Positions 28,039 through 37,515 of a DNA stretch of 64,000 nt are shown in pieces; within the stretch, counting starts at the first letter, position 1; the number at the start of each line of letters is the position of its first letter. The translations under genes and the position numbers were made by a program. The DNA is taken from the NCBI GenBank assembly GCA_014084085.1, contig NPFB01000074.1:241967-305966 (forward strand), in the 5' to 3' direction. This DNA comes from Hondaea fermentalgiana. Taxonomy: Eukaryota > Sar > Bigyra > Thraustochytrida > Thraustochytriidae. Under the pieces are notes generated by a model, which did not search any database, was not told the origin of the DNA, and saw only the letters and a list, made by a program, of their open reading frames with translations.

Positions 28039-30012
28039 ATGGAGGCCGCGCAGGCCGCGCTCGACGAGGCGAACCGGCTGCGGAGCCTGGGCAAGTTCGG
28101 GGAGGCCCTGCGCGAGTACAACCGCGCGCAAAAGGCGCACCCTCGTGTGCAGCGCAAACCCGGGTACCTCGTGCAGCGCGGCGCCACGCTCGTAGGCCTC
28201 GACAGGGTCGAGGAAGGCCTGGCGTGCTTTGACCGCGCGCTGCATAAAGATCCTGACAGTGCTCCTGCGTGGTTCAAAAAGGGCACTGCACATAAGCGAC
28301 TGCGACAGTTCGAGGAGGCCGTCGCCGCCTTTCGCAAAGCGTGCGAGCTCGCGCCCGATCTGGACCAGGCGCATGTCAATCTCGTGCGCACCCTTCTTCT
28401 TGCAAAAGACTACCAGGCTTCCGTTGATGCCGCGCGCAACGCTTTCGAAAACCTTCAAATCGCAAAGGCGCGCATCACCATCGACAAGCTTTGGCTTCTT
28501 GCTTGCGCTAAACTTCGTAACGATGCCGCCGCCGCAGAGCCCGCGGAAAGGCTCGCCAACATTTTTCAAAGCGACCCTTCTGTACTCGACGAGGAAATGT
28601 GTCTGCTGGTGTCGCGAGCCCTTGCATTCGGGGCAGCCTCTGGAGACGCCGCACGAAATCTTGCGCTCGCAAAGTTAGCTTGTACAGTGGAAAGCTCCTT
28701 TGAAAACATTCTTCGCCTCGGAACAGCCTTGCTCGAGGCAGGGGAAACCAAGGCGGCACGCCATAGTCTTATACTCGCGTCACGTGTCGATCAGGAAGAT
28801 TGGCGTCCACACTTTCATCTCGGTGTACTTGAGTTTGAGGAGGGCAACTTCCGTAGGTCCGCCGCCCGCCTCCAGCACGCCCTTGATCTGTCGGTGGCCT
28901 CTCCACCTTCGTCACCCCGCACACGTCGCCGTAGCTCCCTCGAGTCTTCCTCGAGTGTACGTTTTGGCGACGCTATCCGGCGCGAGGGCCGCGGCAAGAT
29001 GCTCAGTCGTCTGCAGCTCTGCCTCGCCGCGGCACTCTTAAATGGGGGCGACCCCTCTGGTGCGAGACTCGCCATCATGTCCTCTGCGCACAGCCAAGGA
29101 AGTGTGCGCAATCATGCTCGTGTCTTGCTCGCTGCAATGGAGCTCAACGAGGGAAACCTCGCCAAGGCCATGCACGCACTCAATGTTGCACGCAGAGAAG
29201 TCGATGATGCCGTTTTTGAGTCTCGCCCGCGCACCGCTTCTGTGCAGCACAGCGCACGATTTGTAAATTTCGACGTTGACAATGGCCTTCCTCCGGACGA
29301 TGATGTGATTTCTAGAATCGTTCGTCTGCATCTTTTGACTGCCAAGCTCGCAGAAATTGTTCGACTTCGCATCGAGCAAGATGATGCCACAGGGAACCTA
29401 CAAGCCAATGGAGGCGCAAGAGGCGTGGGCCAGCCTCTGCTGGTCAGGTCTCCCCGGGCAGAATCGCGTAGTTGGGCCAATCCATCTCCCGCCAAGATTA
29501 GTGAACTCGAACGGACTTGCCTCAACGACGTGCTAAAGCGCGATCCGGACAACGTCTCCGCGAAAAAGCTATTGCAAGGTCTTGACAAAATATCCGCAAT
29601 GGAGAAAAAACAAAATGTAAATGCACATGGACCCGGGGCGAATGGGCACGAAAGGGCCACGAACGAGAGCGACAGTAGGGTCGTTCCGGGCCACTCGGGG
29701 TCCGCAAGCCCGCCGCACCAGCAGCAACAGCAACAGATTCAGGTGCAGCAACAGCAACAGATTCAGGTGCAACAACAGCAAGGCGAGCGCAAGGATAAAC
29801 CGCCCCTCTTACGCGCAGCCTCATGTGGGAACCCGGGCAGCGTCGCCGTCCCGTCAGCCATGACTTCCGCTGAGAAGCTCAAGTATTACGCTGAACAGGA
29901 CGCAAAGCGCGAAGCCTTTCTTGAAAAACTCCGTGCGAGGCGGCGGGCCTTGGAACACGACCTGGTCGACCATTCGCAGATGGAAGAAGCCTCGAGTGAC
30001 TCTGATTTCTGA
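28039..30012 (+). CDS. tetratricopeptide-repeat protein with Gln-rich region
   Basis: A 657-residue TPR protein. At least three N-terminal TPRs are clear: ANRLRSLGKFGEALREYNRA, GATLVGLDRVEEGLACFDRA and GTAHKRLRQFEEAVAAFRKA (about residues 10-110). Further helical repeats continue to about residue 290 (FHLGVLEFEEGNFRRSAARL). A Ser/Arg-rich linker lies near 292-315 and a polar disordered region near 440-585 contains two IQVQQQQQ-type blocks coded by nearly identical DNA (29725-29780). The C-terminus is a basic helix (KREAFLEKLRARRRALEHDL). TPRs mediate protein-protein contact; the partner is unknown. The start ATG lies at the first TPR. Confidence 0.8.
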   Translation: MEAAQAALDEANRLRSLGKFGEALREYNRAQKAHPRVQRKPGYLVQRGATLVGLDRVEEGLACFDRALHKDPDSAPAWFKKGTAHKRLRQFEEAVAAFRKACELAPDLDQAHVNLVRTLLLAKDYQASVDAARNAFENLQIAKARITIDKLWLLACAKLRNDAAAAEPAERLANIFQSDPSVLDEEMCLLVSRALAFGAASGDAARNLALAKLACTVESSFENILRLGTALLEAGETKAARHSLILASRVDQEDWRPHFHLGVLEFEEGNFRRSAARLQHALDLSVASPPSSPRTRRRSSLESSSSVRFGDAIRREGRGKMLSRLQLCLAAALLNGGDPSGARLAIMSSAHSQGSVRNHARVLLAAMELNEGNLAKAMHALNVARREVDDAVFESRPRTASVQHSARFVNFDVDNGLPPDDDVISRIVRLHLLTAKLAEIVRLRIEQDDATGNLQANGGARGVGQPLLVRSPRAESRSWANPSPAKISELERTCLNDVLKRDPDNVSAKKLLQGLDKISAMEKKQNVNAHGPGANGHERATNESDSRVVPGHSGSASPPHQQQQQQIQVQQQQQIQVQQQQGERKDKPPLLRAASCGNPGSVAVPSAMTSAEKLKYYAEQDAKREAFLEKLRARRRALEHDLVDHSQMEEASSDSDF

Positions 30013-30245
30013 GCCTAGTCAGTCATAAAGCGAGCGCATTGTGTGTGTATTACAAGCGTTGTCTTTTATCCGTAAGCTTCTTCTTGGATCTCCTCTCGGA
30101 TTCCAGATTTCTTTGTCTTCATGCTTTTTCTTAGATTTCCTCTCGAAGTCCTTGTCTGCAAACAACATTGTTTCTTGCGCGCAGTCAACATCAACAACAA
30201 CAACAACAATAACAAAACTTGAGGCTTACCTACGATAACCGCCAA

Positions 30246-33200
30246 TCAAAAAAAACTATCGTCATCGTCATCTGAAGCCGCACCATCACCCATTTGCAAC
30301 CAGCGGTTCGTGCGAACCGGCCGTCTTTGCATCGAAATGGACGGAGGTAGAGAATCAAGATCATCCTCGCTTGCGTCTCCAGAGAAACCATCGGCGGCAT
30401 CTTCGCTGTCATGGAGCGAAAGAGACCAGCCACATGCAATACATGCCATCCCGTAAAGTGAATTATTCACTTGCTGGCACTCCGGATTCTTGCACCTAAT
30501 TTGGGCTCCAAAGATGGTTGACTCTTGATAAAGAGAAGAACTTTCCGCGTCAGAAAAGGCACCTTCATGCAGGGCACTCCACATTGCGTTTTCGAGCAGC
30601 ACACGATCGTGCTTGAACCCCGAATTTTGACTCGGAGGTTCTAACAATTTTGTGAACACATTCCGCCACGCGTTCATCTCATCAAAGTGGTCAAACGCGA
30701 TCGTCAACGTCCGCGTCTCCTGCAGAGCATCATGATCTGCTCTCCCTCCCGTGACCCGCAACCGATAGCGCCCGGGGCGCGCCCGGCTTCTCAAAAGAGT
30801 TATCGGAGTCGAGGGTGCCTCAAACTCAAAATTATCCATCTCGTATTCATCGTGCGAGGCATCCATGCGCGGTGGTGGATTGAAATCCGCAGGGAGAACA
30901 CGGAAAACGCTTATGCAGGAATTTAGCCTTGCCTGCCCTTTCCGCTGTGCAAAAATACTCACGGACCGCGCGTTGGGGTCCAGCACGAGGTATCGCCGCT
31001 TCCAGGGCGTCCGCTTTACGATACCGAGCACGCAAGCAATGCACGAGAGACTTTCCTCATCCGTCTCAGAAAATCTGTCAGCAGTGGCATCGAGCACATC
31101 GCGAGATGCGCCGGTCTGCGGTGCGCTTTTGAGCGAAGCCCGTGGAGTTGAACGGGGGCGTTCTGCCGATTGAGGTTCCCTTGCGGGTTCCTTCAAACTT
31201 GAACCTTGCGTGTACGAGCGCGAGAGATTTTCTTCCCGCCGTTCATCTTCCTCCTGAGCCTCCGCCAGAGCGCGCGAAAAGGCGTTCTCGTCGAAGTGTG
31301 CGCCGATCATTGACATTTTCCGCACGCGTTCGAATCGCGAAGGTCCGGCTGGACTCTCGTTGGTTCGCGTCGAGATAAGGGATCGTGAGGATCTTCGCGA
31401 AGACCTTTTGGTCGTCGCGGACGAGCGTGCTGAAGAGCTTCGTCTGTGCGAGGCGCTGTCGACGCCGGCTGCAAGCGTCCTCGCGGGTGTCGGTTCGTCT
31501 GTCACCAGATGCGGGCCTTGCGATTGGGAGAGACGTTTTCTGCCAAAGAGTGAGCTCGAATAAGAAGCTGCCGCGCTGCTGCCTCCAGAATGTGATCGCG
31601 CGTGAAGACTGCCTCCAGACTGCGATCGCGAGTGAAAACTGCCTCGAGGTTGCGATTGCGAGTGAAGGCTATTTCCACCGGTGCTACCGGCATTCACTCT
31701 GGGCCCGTCATTCTCGTCCTCGAGGTCCGAGCTCATCTCTTGATCGGCGATGGCTGCCTCTTCGAGCAGCGCTTCGTTGGCTTCGACCTCTGCAATACGG
31801 TCGAGAGCGCGCTCGCGACCCTTTGCGCCTCGGTATAATCTCTGGCCTGTAATGGCTGCCTTTCGCAGTTGAAGCAAGTGACGGCGTTTGATGAGCGCGC
31901 GAAGATTGCGTTGCAGCAAGCGTGCGGCTTGTTCTCGATTCTCTCTCTCCATTAGTGGAAGATTAAACTTGTTGAAGAAACGAACGGCCGCAATCACAAT
32001 TCTCCAGCGCTGACGAATCAGTGAATGTTCTACTTCTTCAGACCACTGCAGGTAATCCCCGTCATCAGCAAATTGGGAATCGTCGCCGACCCAATTGTCA
32101 ATGCGGCGAAGAGCTGTTTGCAGCTGATCCACCTGGTCATTGTGGAAAAAGACTTGCGTTGCGCCAAGCCTGTATGCGGAGGACTCCACACCAAAGGCGC
32201 CAAGCATGACGGGAAGAAATCGTGTCATTCGACCCAAGCCATGCGAGTGGCACGCGCGTTCCACGGGGCCTTGAATAGCCGGATCGAGAATTGACATGAG
32301 CTCATCGAGCTGAAGTCGAACAGGCAAGCCGTCGCGTAGGGTCAAGGCCGCCTGAGGAAGACAGAGGCTCTTGATTTGCGCACTCACATACCTTCGGTCA
32401 AACCATGGAAAAGACGGGGTTGCGTCGTCGGCACTCTTGGTCTCTTTACCGCTGCTGCGTTTCTTCGCGGTGGATGTTGGGATATCCTTTTCCGGATCAT
32501 CGCGCCGCATGATTGGATTCGGCTTGATGCATCGAACATACGAGCACGAGGTCGCATCGAGGCTTTCGACAAGATCCTCGATCTGGCAAACGAACTTGCC
32601 AGAGACGGAGAGCTGCTTGCCCGCATTGCGCGCACCCGTCTTGTGTCGACTCTTGCTTGACCGCGCGTGAGCATGCGAGCGGGCGTCTGTAAATGCCTCT
32701 GCAAGTACCTGGTTATCAACCCGGCGCAGCACGTCCAAGGTTTCCTTTGGAAGAACATCATCGTTGCGCTCTAAAAATGTGCCCACTGTGTACGTGACGT
32801 GGCCAGCTGTATGCGCGATAATGAACTGTTCTGCGCGTCTGCTTGGGTGCGGGGTGCGTAGAGATTTGTTGGATGCAAGCTGGTCCTGAATACGTCGGTT
32901 GAGCCCGAGGTCACTTCCGTCAAGGCGCTGCGCCTCCTCGTCGAGGAGTTCGAGCACCTCTTCAATGACGTCAGAAGCTGCGGCGCTGACGCGCGGGACG
33001 GCAGGCGAGTTCGATCCGGCGCGAAGGCCACGGCGTGGACTCTCCGAGAAGCCTCGAGCACGGGAATACGAACCGGCTGAAACCAGACCCTCCCGCATGT
33101 AAAGGTCCGCTTCGTCTTGCAATACGTGCATATTGAACGACGCCTGTAAACGCTCGTTGGCATAGTTGATGAGCAGCTGTTCCAGGCCATTCTGCTCGAA

Positions 33201-34589
33201 GGACTCAAAGCCGAAAATGTCGAGCACTCCAACAAAGGGCATGTCCGCGAAGGACGCTACGCTCGCGAGGCCCTCGAGACTTTGATTGACGCGCGCGCAA
33301 ATCCACTGGAAGAGCCGTGCATAGACGTCTTTGGCCACAGCATCGCGCGCCTTTTGCGCCTGCTCCACACTTAGGGGCACCCGAGTCGTCTCACGCCCGA
33401 CATTGATGGTCCTCTCACACAAGAGGCGACTTGCCTCTGCGTGCGAGGCCAGTCCCCACAGCGCACAAAGATGAACCAAGGCGTCGCTGTCTGCAATCAG
33501 CTCAGCCTGCTCCCCATCGTAGGTGGATCCCTCATCAATAAAGACGAGGTTGCCCAAGTGGAGCAGACCTGCGAGAGTCTCGAGGATTCTCTCGGACGCG
33601 TCGTCGGCGATGCCAATGCTTGAGAACGCGCGCATGACGTGCTCGAGCGTTTCCATGTCCTTCGCGAGGAGCCGCGCAGGCCGTGCGCCGTTTCGCATCT
33701 TGGCGTAATTGAAGTCCCGGTCGACCAGTCCGAGTTTCTCACGAAATGCCTCATCCACTCCCATGTGGGAGGCGTCGCCGGCGAGCAGGGCATAAAAGAT
33801 GTGAAAGTTTCTCTCGCCATGAACGTGGCGAGTTACACGCGAGCGCTCGAGCAAGTACGTTTCGAGCGTCGCTCCATCGACGTTGCCGTCCTCGTCAAAG
33901 AAGAGTTTGAAGAATTTGCCAAAGCGTGACGAGTTGTCATTACGGAGCGTCGATGCATTTCCGAAAGCCTCGAGGATCGGGTTTGCCTGCAAAAGACGCT
34001 CGTCGAGGGGACAGTCGCTGTGAATTGACTGTGTTGTGGAATCTCGCGAGGGGAAAGAACGACGAACGACGTGCTGAAGGACCATTTTCGCCGTCACGGT
34101 CTTGCCTGAGCCGCTCTCTCCAGATATGATGACCGACTGTGACCGTGGATGTCCCTGAAGCTGGGAGAGCTCAAGCTGCAAGAGCATGCGCTCCGCCAGC
34201 GTGTATGGGTGCGGAACGTGGGGCATCCTGGTGGCGCCTGCTTCAACGCCCTCTGGGTCGGGGATGGCAATGAGCGGGTTCACAGCAACCAAGACGGGGC
34301 CAATAAATGAATATGGAAGGTCTGCCTCGGTCCGCTTCTGCAGGGCCCAGAGTAGATTGGCCTCGTTGATGAAGTCGAGCTGCGTCAGATCAGACGTCTC
34401 CAGAGGATCTTTTTCGGATGCAGGAAAGAGCAGTCTCCGGGCGATGGAGCGTGTCTCGCCTGATTCCACCATGGCCACTTCGAATTTACCGTCTGGCAAC
34501 AGGTTCACGAGCTTGCCCGTTTCGTAGACATTCGTGGTGGACCCCACCACCCACACGAAGAGCCCCTCATGTTGCTGCTGCTGCTGCAC
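30246..34589 (-). CDS. unconventional myosin heavy chain with PH domain and zinc-finger-like tail (5' end unresolved)
   Basis: An actin-based motor of about 1447 residues. The N-terminal SH3-like region (LFVWVVGSTTNVYETGKLV) precedes a full motor: P-loop GESGSGKT (near 155), switch I NDNSSRFGKF, relay/switch II LDIFGFESFEQNGLEQLLINYANERLQ (in part), and SYVRCIKPNP. Two IQ motifs follow (ARLLQRNLRALIKRR, GQRLYRGAKGRER, about 895-935). The tail has Ser/Gln repeats (RSQSGGS type), a PH domain (about 1180-1315, WKRRYLVLD), a CX4C/CX2C zinc-ribbon-like pair (CKNPEC, CIAC) and an acidic end. No ATG opens the frame: it begins with GTG CAG CAG, and an in-frame TAG occurs at 34650-34652. The start must lie in an upstream exon, perhaps in or past the 34658-34757 gap. 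The class of myosin could not be assigned. Confidence 0.88.
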   Translation of the reverse strand: MQQQQQHEGLFVWVVGSTTNVYETGKLVNLLPDGKFEVAMVESGETRSIARRLLFPASEKDPLETSDLTQLDFINEANLLWALQKRTEADLPYSFIGPVLVAVNPLIAIPDPEGVEAGATRMPHVPHPYTLAERMLLQLELSQLQGHPRSQSVIISGESGSGKTVTAKMVLQHVVRRSFPSRDSTTQSIHSDCPLDERLLQANPILEAFGNASTLRNDNSSRFGKFFKLFFDEDGNVDGATLETYLLERSRVTRHVHGERNFHIFYALLAGDASHMGVDEAFREKLGLVDRDFNYAKMRNGARPARLLAKDMETLEHVMRAFSSIGIADDASERILETLAGLLHLGNLVFIDEGSTYDGEQAELIADSDALVHLCALWGLASHAEASRLLCERTINVGRETTRVPLSVEQAQKARDAVAKDVYARLFQWICARVNQSLEGLASVASFADMPFVGVLDIFGFESFEQNGLEQLLINYANERLQASFNMHVLQDEADLYMREGLVSAGSYSRARGFSESPRRGLRAGSNSPAVPRVSAAASDVIEEVLELLDEEAQRLDGSDLGLNRRIQDQLASNKSLRTPHPSRRAEQFIIAHTAGHVTYTVGTFLERNDDVLPKETLDVLRRVDNQVLAEAFTDARSHAHARSSKSRHKTGARNAGKQLSVSGKFVCQIEDLVESLDATSCSYVRCIKPNPIMRRDDPEKDIPTSTAKKRSSGKETKSADDATPSFPWFDRRYVSAQIKSLCLPQAALTLRDGLPVRLQLDELMSILDPAIQGPVERACHSHGLGRMTRFLPVMLGAFGVESSAYRLGATQVFFHNDQVDQLQTALRRIDNWVGDDSQFADDGDYLQWSEEVEHSLIRQRWRIVIAAVRFFNKFNLPLMERENREQAARLLQRNLRALIKRRHLLQLRKAAITGQRLYRGAKGRERALDRIAEVEANEALLEEAAIADQEMSSDLEDENDGPRVNAGSTGGNSLHSQSQPRGSFHSRSQSGGSLHARSHSGGSSAAASYSSSLFGRKRLSQSQGPHLVTDEPTPARTLAAGVDSASHRRSSSARSSATTKRSSRRSSRSLISTRTNESPAGPSRFERVRKMSMIGAHFDENAFSRALAEAQEEDERREENLSRSYTQGSSLKEPAREPQSAERPRSTPRASLKSAPQTGASRDVLDATADRFSETDEESLSCIACVLGIVKRTPWKRRYLVLDPNARSVSIFAQRKGQARLNSCISVFRVLPADFNPPPRMDASHDEYEMDNFEFEAPSTPITLLRSRARPGRYRLRVTGGRADHDALQETRTLTIAFDHFDEMNAWRNVFTKLLEPPSQNSGFKHDRVLLENAMWSALHEGAFSDAESSSLYQESTIFGAQIRCKNPECQQVNNSLYGMACIACGWSLSLHDSEDAADGFSGDASEDDLDSLPPSISMQRRPVRTNRWLQMGDGAASDDDDDSFF
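31560..31680. repeat. coding tandem repeat in myosin tail
   Basis: Several ~30-bp near-repeats within the myosin gene encode Ser/Arg/Gly units of the type RSQSGGSLH. They lie between the IQ motifs and the PH domain. Confidence 0.65.
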
Positions 34590-34657
34590 CTGTTCCCTGC
34601 CCTCCTGTTGCCGCCGCCAGCACCGCCGCTGCCACCACCACCAGCACTGCTACTTCC

Positions 34658-34757
34658 NNNNNNNNNNNNNNNNNNNNNNNNNNNNNNNNNNNNNNNNNNN
34701 NNNNNNNNNNNNNNNNNNNNNNNNNNNNNNNNNNNNNNNNNNNNNNNNNNNNNNNNN
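34658..34757. other. assembly gap (100 N)
   Basis: Exactly 100 N, a placeholder of unknown true length, flanked on the right by an AAAG run. It lies just upstream of the first recognisable codons of the myosin gene. Confidence 0.95.

Positions 34758-34804
<47 letters not shown>
34758..34804. repeat. (AAAG)n microsatellite
   Basis: Eleven or more AAAG units directly after the assembly gap; the repeat likely extends into the gap. Confidence 0.9.
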
Positions 34805-35776
34805 GAAAAAGGGCCGCGGAGGCGCGGGTGACCCGGCCTCGTGGACACCGGCTGGACTCGCGCGCCGCCCCCCTCTGCGCCGCCGCGGCTCCCGGGGAGC
34901 AGGGAGCGAGGGGGGTGGGCGCGGAGTCGGCGCGGAGTCGGGGAGAACGGTGCGGGGAGGAACGGAACAGAACGGGGAGAGGTGGAACAGAACATGATAT
35001 TATGACCGGTGACCGCGCGTGCACTGCAGAATGGAATGGAATCGCGGAGTGGACAAGGCAAGGAAAGGAGAAAGGAGAGGCGAACGGCAAGCGAGGGATC
35101 CTTGTTTCCCTCGCTCGATGCGGCCTGGACTCGACGCGACTCACTCACGCGGCAGCGGACGAGGGCAGGCAGGCTTGCTCAGGCTGCTGCTTTTCAAGGG
35201 ATACAGTATCGATTGATGGATGAATGGATCGATGGACAGATGAGTGGAGAACGAAGACGCGCGAGCGCACCGAGACGCACGGACGCACTCCTTTGCAGCA
35301 GCAGCGGGTGTCGCAAGGAAGCCGACCGACCGGATGTCCGGCAGCGGCGCGTCCAGCATGTGGAAGGCCTGGCCGACTTCGGTCGGTGGAGGATCGGTCG
35401 GCCGACGCTGCAGGCAAAACGCGTCATGAGGGAGGCGTGTCCGTGTCCTTGCGAGGGTGTGTAGTACGTGTGCGCGCGTGGACGCGAGACAAGGCCATGC
35501 GAAGGAAGCGAAGCGAAGCGAGGAGAGACCAAGGAGAAGCGTTTTACGCTTGCGGATGGCATCTGACGGCGTGAAGCTTGCTTTGCTGACCTTCGCGATG
35601 ATTTGCTGACATTGAGTTTAAGAGGAGGGGGCAAGAAGTTCATTTCATTTGAGAGAGATTGTCACACATGACGATTCTACTTTGGCTCCAGGCTTTGGAC
35701 ATTGTGCACGAAAAACATTTCGAAAGGTAAAAAACGAGCGCTTGGGCGAATCACGATACGATCGACGCATCTTTCC

Positions 35777-36826
35777 CTAAGGAGGCGGGGGTGCCAGTGG
35801 CGGCGAGGGCGGCGGACTCGGCACACGCCGAGGTCGGGCATCGCCCAGAGCATCTTTTGAACTGGCACGCAAGCGTTTAGCTGCCAGACGCGCATCATTC
35901 GAAAGCTTGGTCCCGGCAGCAAGATCAACAAAGCTGAAGACGAGCGAGAGCAACGCACGACGATCTTGTGCGCTCCGCGGCATCCGCAGGCGAAAGCGCA
36001 TGGCCTCACGATGGACCTGATTCGGCCCAAAGCAAGATATCGTGTTCTCGTCACTAATATGGATGAGCTCAATGTACTCGCGCAGCGCCTGAAGCGACTT
36101 GACAATGGAAGGAGAGAGAAAGTGCGCCACCAATTCGCTGCAGTCAGTCATGCACAATAGACCACTCGGCAACAACTCCAATGGAACTGGACGCGTATAA
36201 GCAGCCACATCGTGCATAGTTTGCTTGGCAAATGCAAGATCTTTGCGCCGAAGAATGCTAAAGACAAAAGGTTCCACCTTGCCTGGAATAAATGGGACAT
36301 CGACAAAAAGCAAGTCTCTCCACTCCGACAGCAACGAATACGAGAGCGCCAGACAGTCTTGCCGTGGTCGAAAATCTAAATCGATAAGACAGCACATACA
36401 GTTGCGGCGACCGCTCGCATAGAGACGAAAGCTTCGGTAATTCTCAGCCTGCAGGACGCCCGACCGAAAAGGCTGCGCAATCTGCTTTGTCTTGAGCTCT
36501 TCTGTAGTGCGTAGCGGGATCCCTACGCAGTGGAACTCTGCAGACAAAACGGGCCACACATCCTGCAGCCAACGCGTTGCCAGTCGACAGTTTAGCCAGC
36601 TTCCAATACAGAAAATGACAACGTACGCCAGGAAGAGTCCCACAAATGGCATGTTAAGGACCTCCATAGCAACAGCCGAGGTTGACCATGATGACGATGG
36701 TGAAGGCAAGGACGATGGCGATGACCCAAGAGACGTTCGAGCTTGAACACACTCTTGGGCAACATCAGTTGCCGCGAGCGCAGAGGTGAGACTCAACGCA
36801 TACACGCACAAACGTGGCCATGCCAT
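35777..36826 (-). CDS. CCDC47-like ER membrane protein (DUF1682)
   Basis: A 349-residue protein resembling CCDC47, an ER calcium-handling protein and subunit of the PAT/multipass translocon complex. A signal peptide (MAWPRLCVYALSLTSALAATD) is followed by a short Ser-rich luminal stretch, one membrane span (MPFVGLFLAYVVIFCIGSWL, about 75-95), and the cytosolic DUF1682 region. That region has RLATRWLQDVWPVL, the YRLYASGRRNC-like block, FVFSILRRKDL, and the C-terminal SLVFSFVDLAA segment. It lacks the long basic coiled-coil tail of animal CCDC47 and ends in Pro-rich sequence (PSPPPSPPLAPPPP). The frame stays open far upstream to 37636, but that part is antisense to the next gene's leader. The ATG at 36826 gives a clean signal peptide; 36991 is an alternative. 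Confidence 0.75.
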   Translation of the reverse strand: MAWPRLCVYALSLTSALAATDVAQECVQARTSLGSSPSSLPSPSSSWSTSAVAMEVLNMPFVGLFLAYVVIFCIGSWLNCRLATRWLQDVWPVLSAEFHCVGIPLRTTEELKTKQIAQPFRSGVLQAENYRSFRLYASGRRNCMCCLIDLDFRPRQDCLALSYSLLSEWRDLLFVDVPFIPGKVEPFVFSILRRKDLAFAKQTMHDVAAYTRPVPLELLPSGLLCMTDCSELVAHFLSPSIVKSLQALREYIELIHISDENTISCFGPNQVHREAMRFRLRMPRSAQDRRALLSLVFSFVDLAAGTKLSNDARLAAKRLRASSKDALGDARPRRVPSPPPSPPLAPPPP

Positions 36827-37515
36827 TGACAGCCAGCTTGGCCCCTCTCTTCCTTGCGGTCTAGGCCGTAGTCGACTTTGTCGATGGCTCTCGAGAATTT
36901 CATCTTGAGTCTCTTGGTCCCCCCATGGGCATTTCAGGCCTCTTGCGTTACCACCTTGCAGGCAAGAAAGTAGCGTAGCACGTGTGTTCATATTGTCCCC
37001 TCCTGCGCAGTTTGCTCTGTCCAGATGGCTGACTGACTGGCTGGGTTTACGCTGGCAGCGACTGTGAAACTCGCCGTCGACAGAGGTACTAGGGCGGCCC
37101 TCTCCTCTTTCTCTCCTCATCCCAAACAAGACCCGCCTGCTCAGGGGCCGAGCGTCTGCTGACTCGAAGTGAAGTGAGGAGGAAAGCGGACAGAGCGCGT
37201 GTGCTCGCGCGCCCTCCGCCCTAGCGGCGATCGCCGCGTCACCGTCTGCGCGACGCCGGCGAAGTTCTTCCGTCTGCCGGTCGAGCGGTTGATCTTGGGA
37301 AATAAAAGGAAAAAAACACCTGTTCTTGCAAATATAGAGGGAAAACATGCGAACGGACATTTTCCTCGCGAACACGGGGACCACCTTGGCGAACTTGTCG
37401 CGAGCTCGCGATACGCTAAGAGTGTCGTCGACAAACGCGACGCCTGTGCATAGAGGCCATCGGCCTCGCGCAGGGGGCTCGAGAGGCGAGTCGTCGCGTT
37501 TGTCCTCGCGCAAAG
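36827..37515. other. divergent intergenic region
   Basis: Spacer between the CCDC47-like gene (-) and the LRR-IQ-WW giant (+), expected to hold both promoters. The open frame antisense through it is Arg/Ser-rich and looks non-coding. Confidence 0.45.

Larger units (their letters stand above)
34590..35776. other. intergenic region with gap and repeats
   Basis: Contains the 100-N gap, an AAAG microsatellite, and GATG/GATC-type degenerate repeats at 35210-35245. No recognisable coding region; the missing 5' end of the myosin gene is probably here. The 35600-35776 end is the 3' flank of the CCDC47-like gene. Confidence 0.5.
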
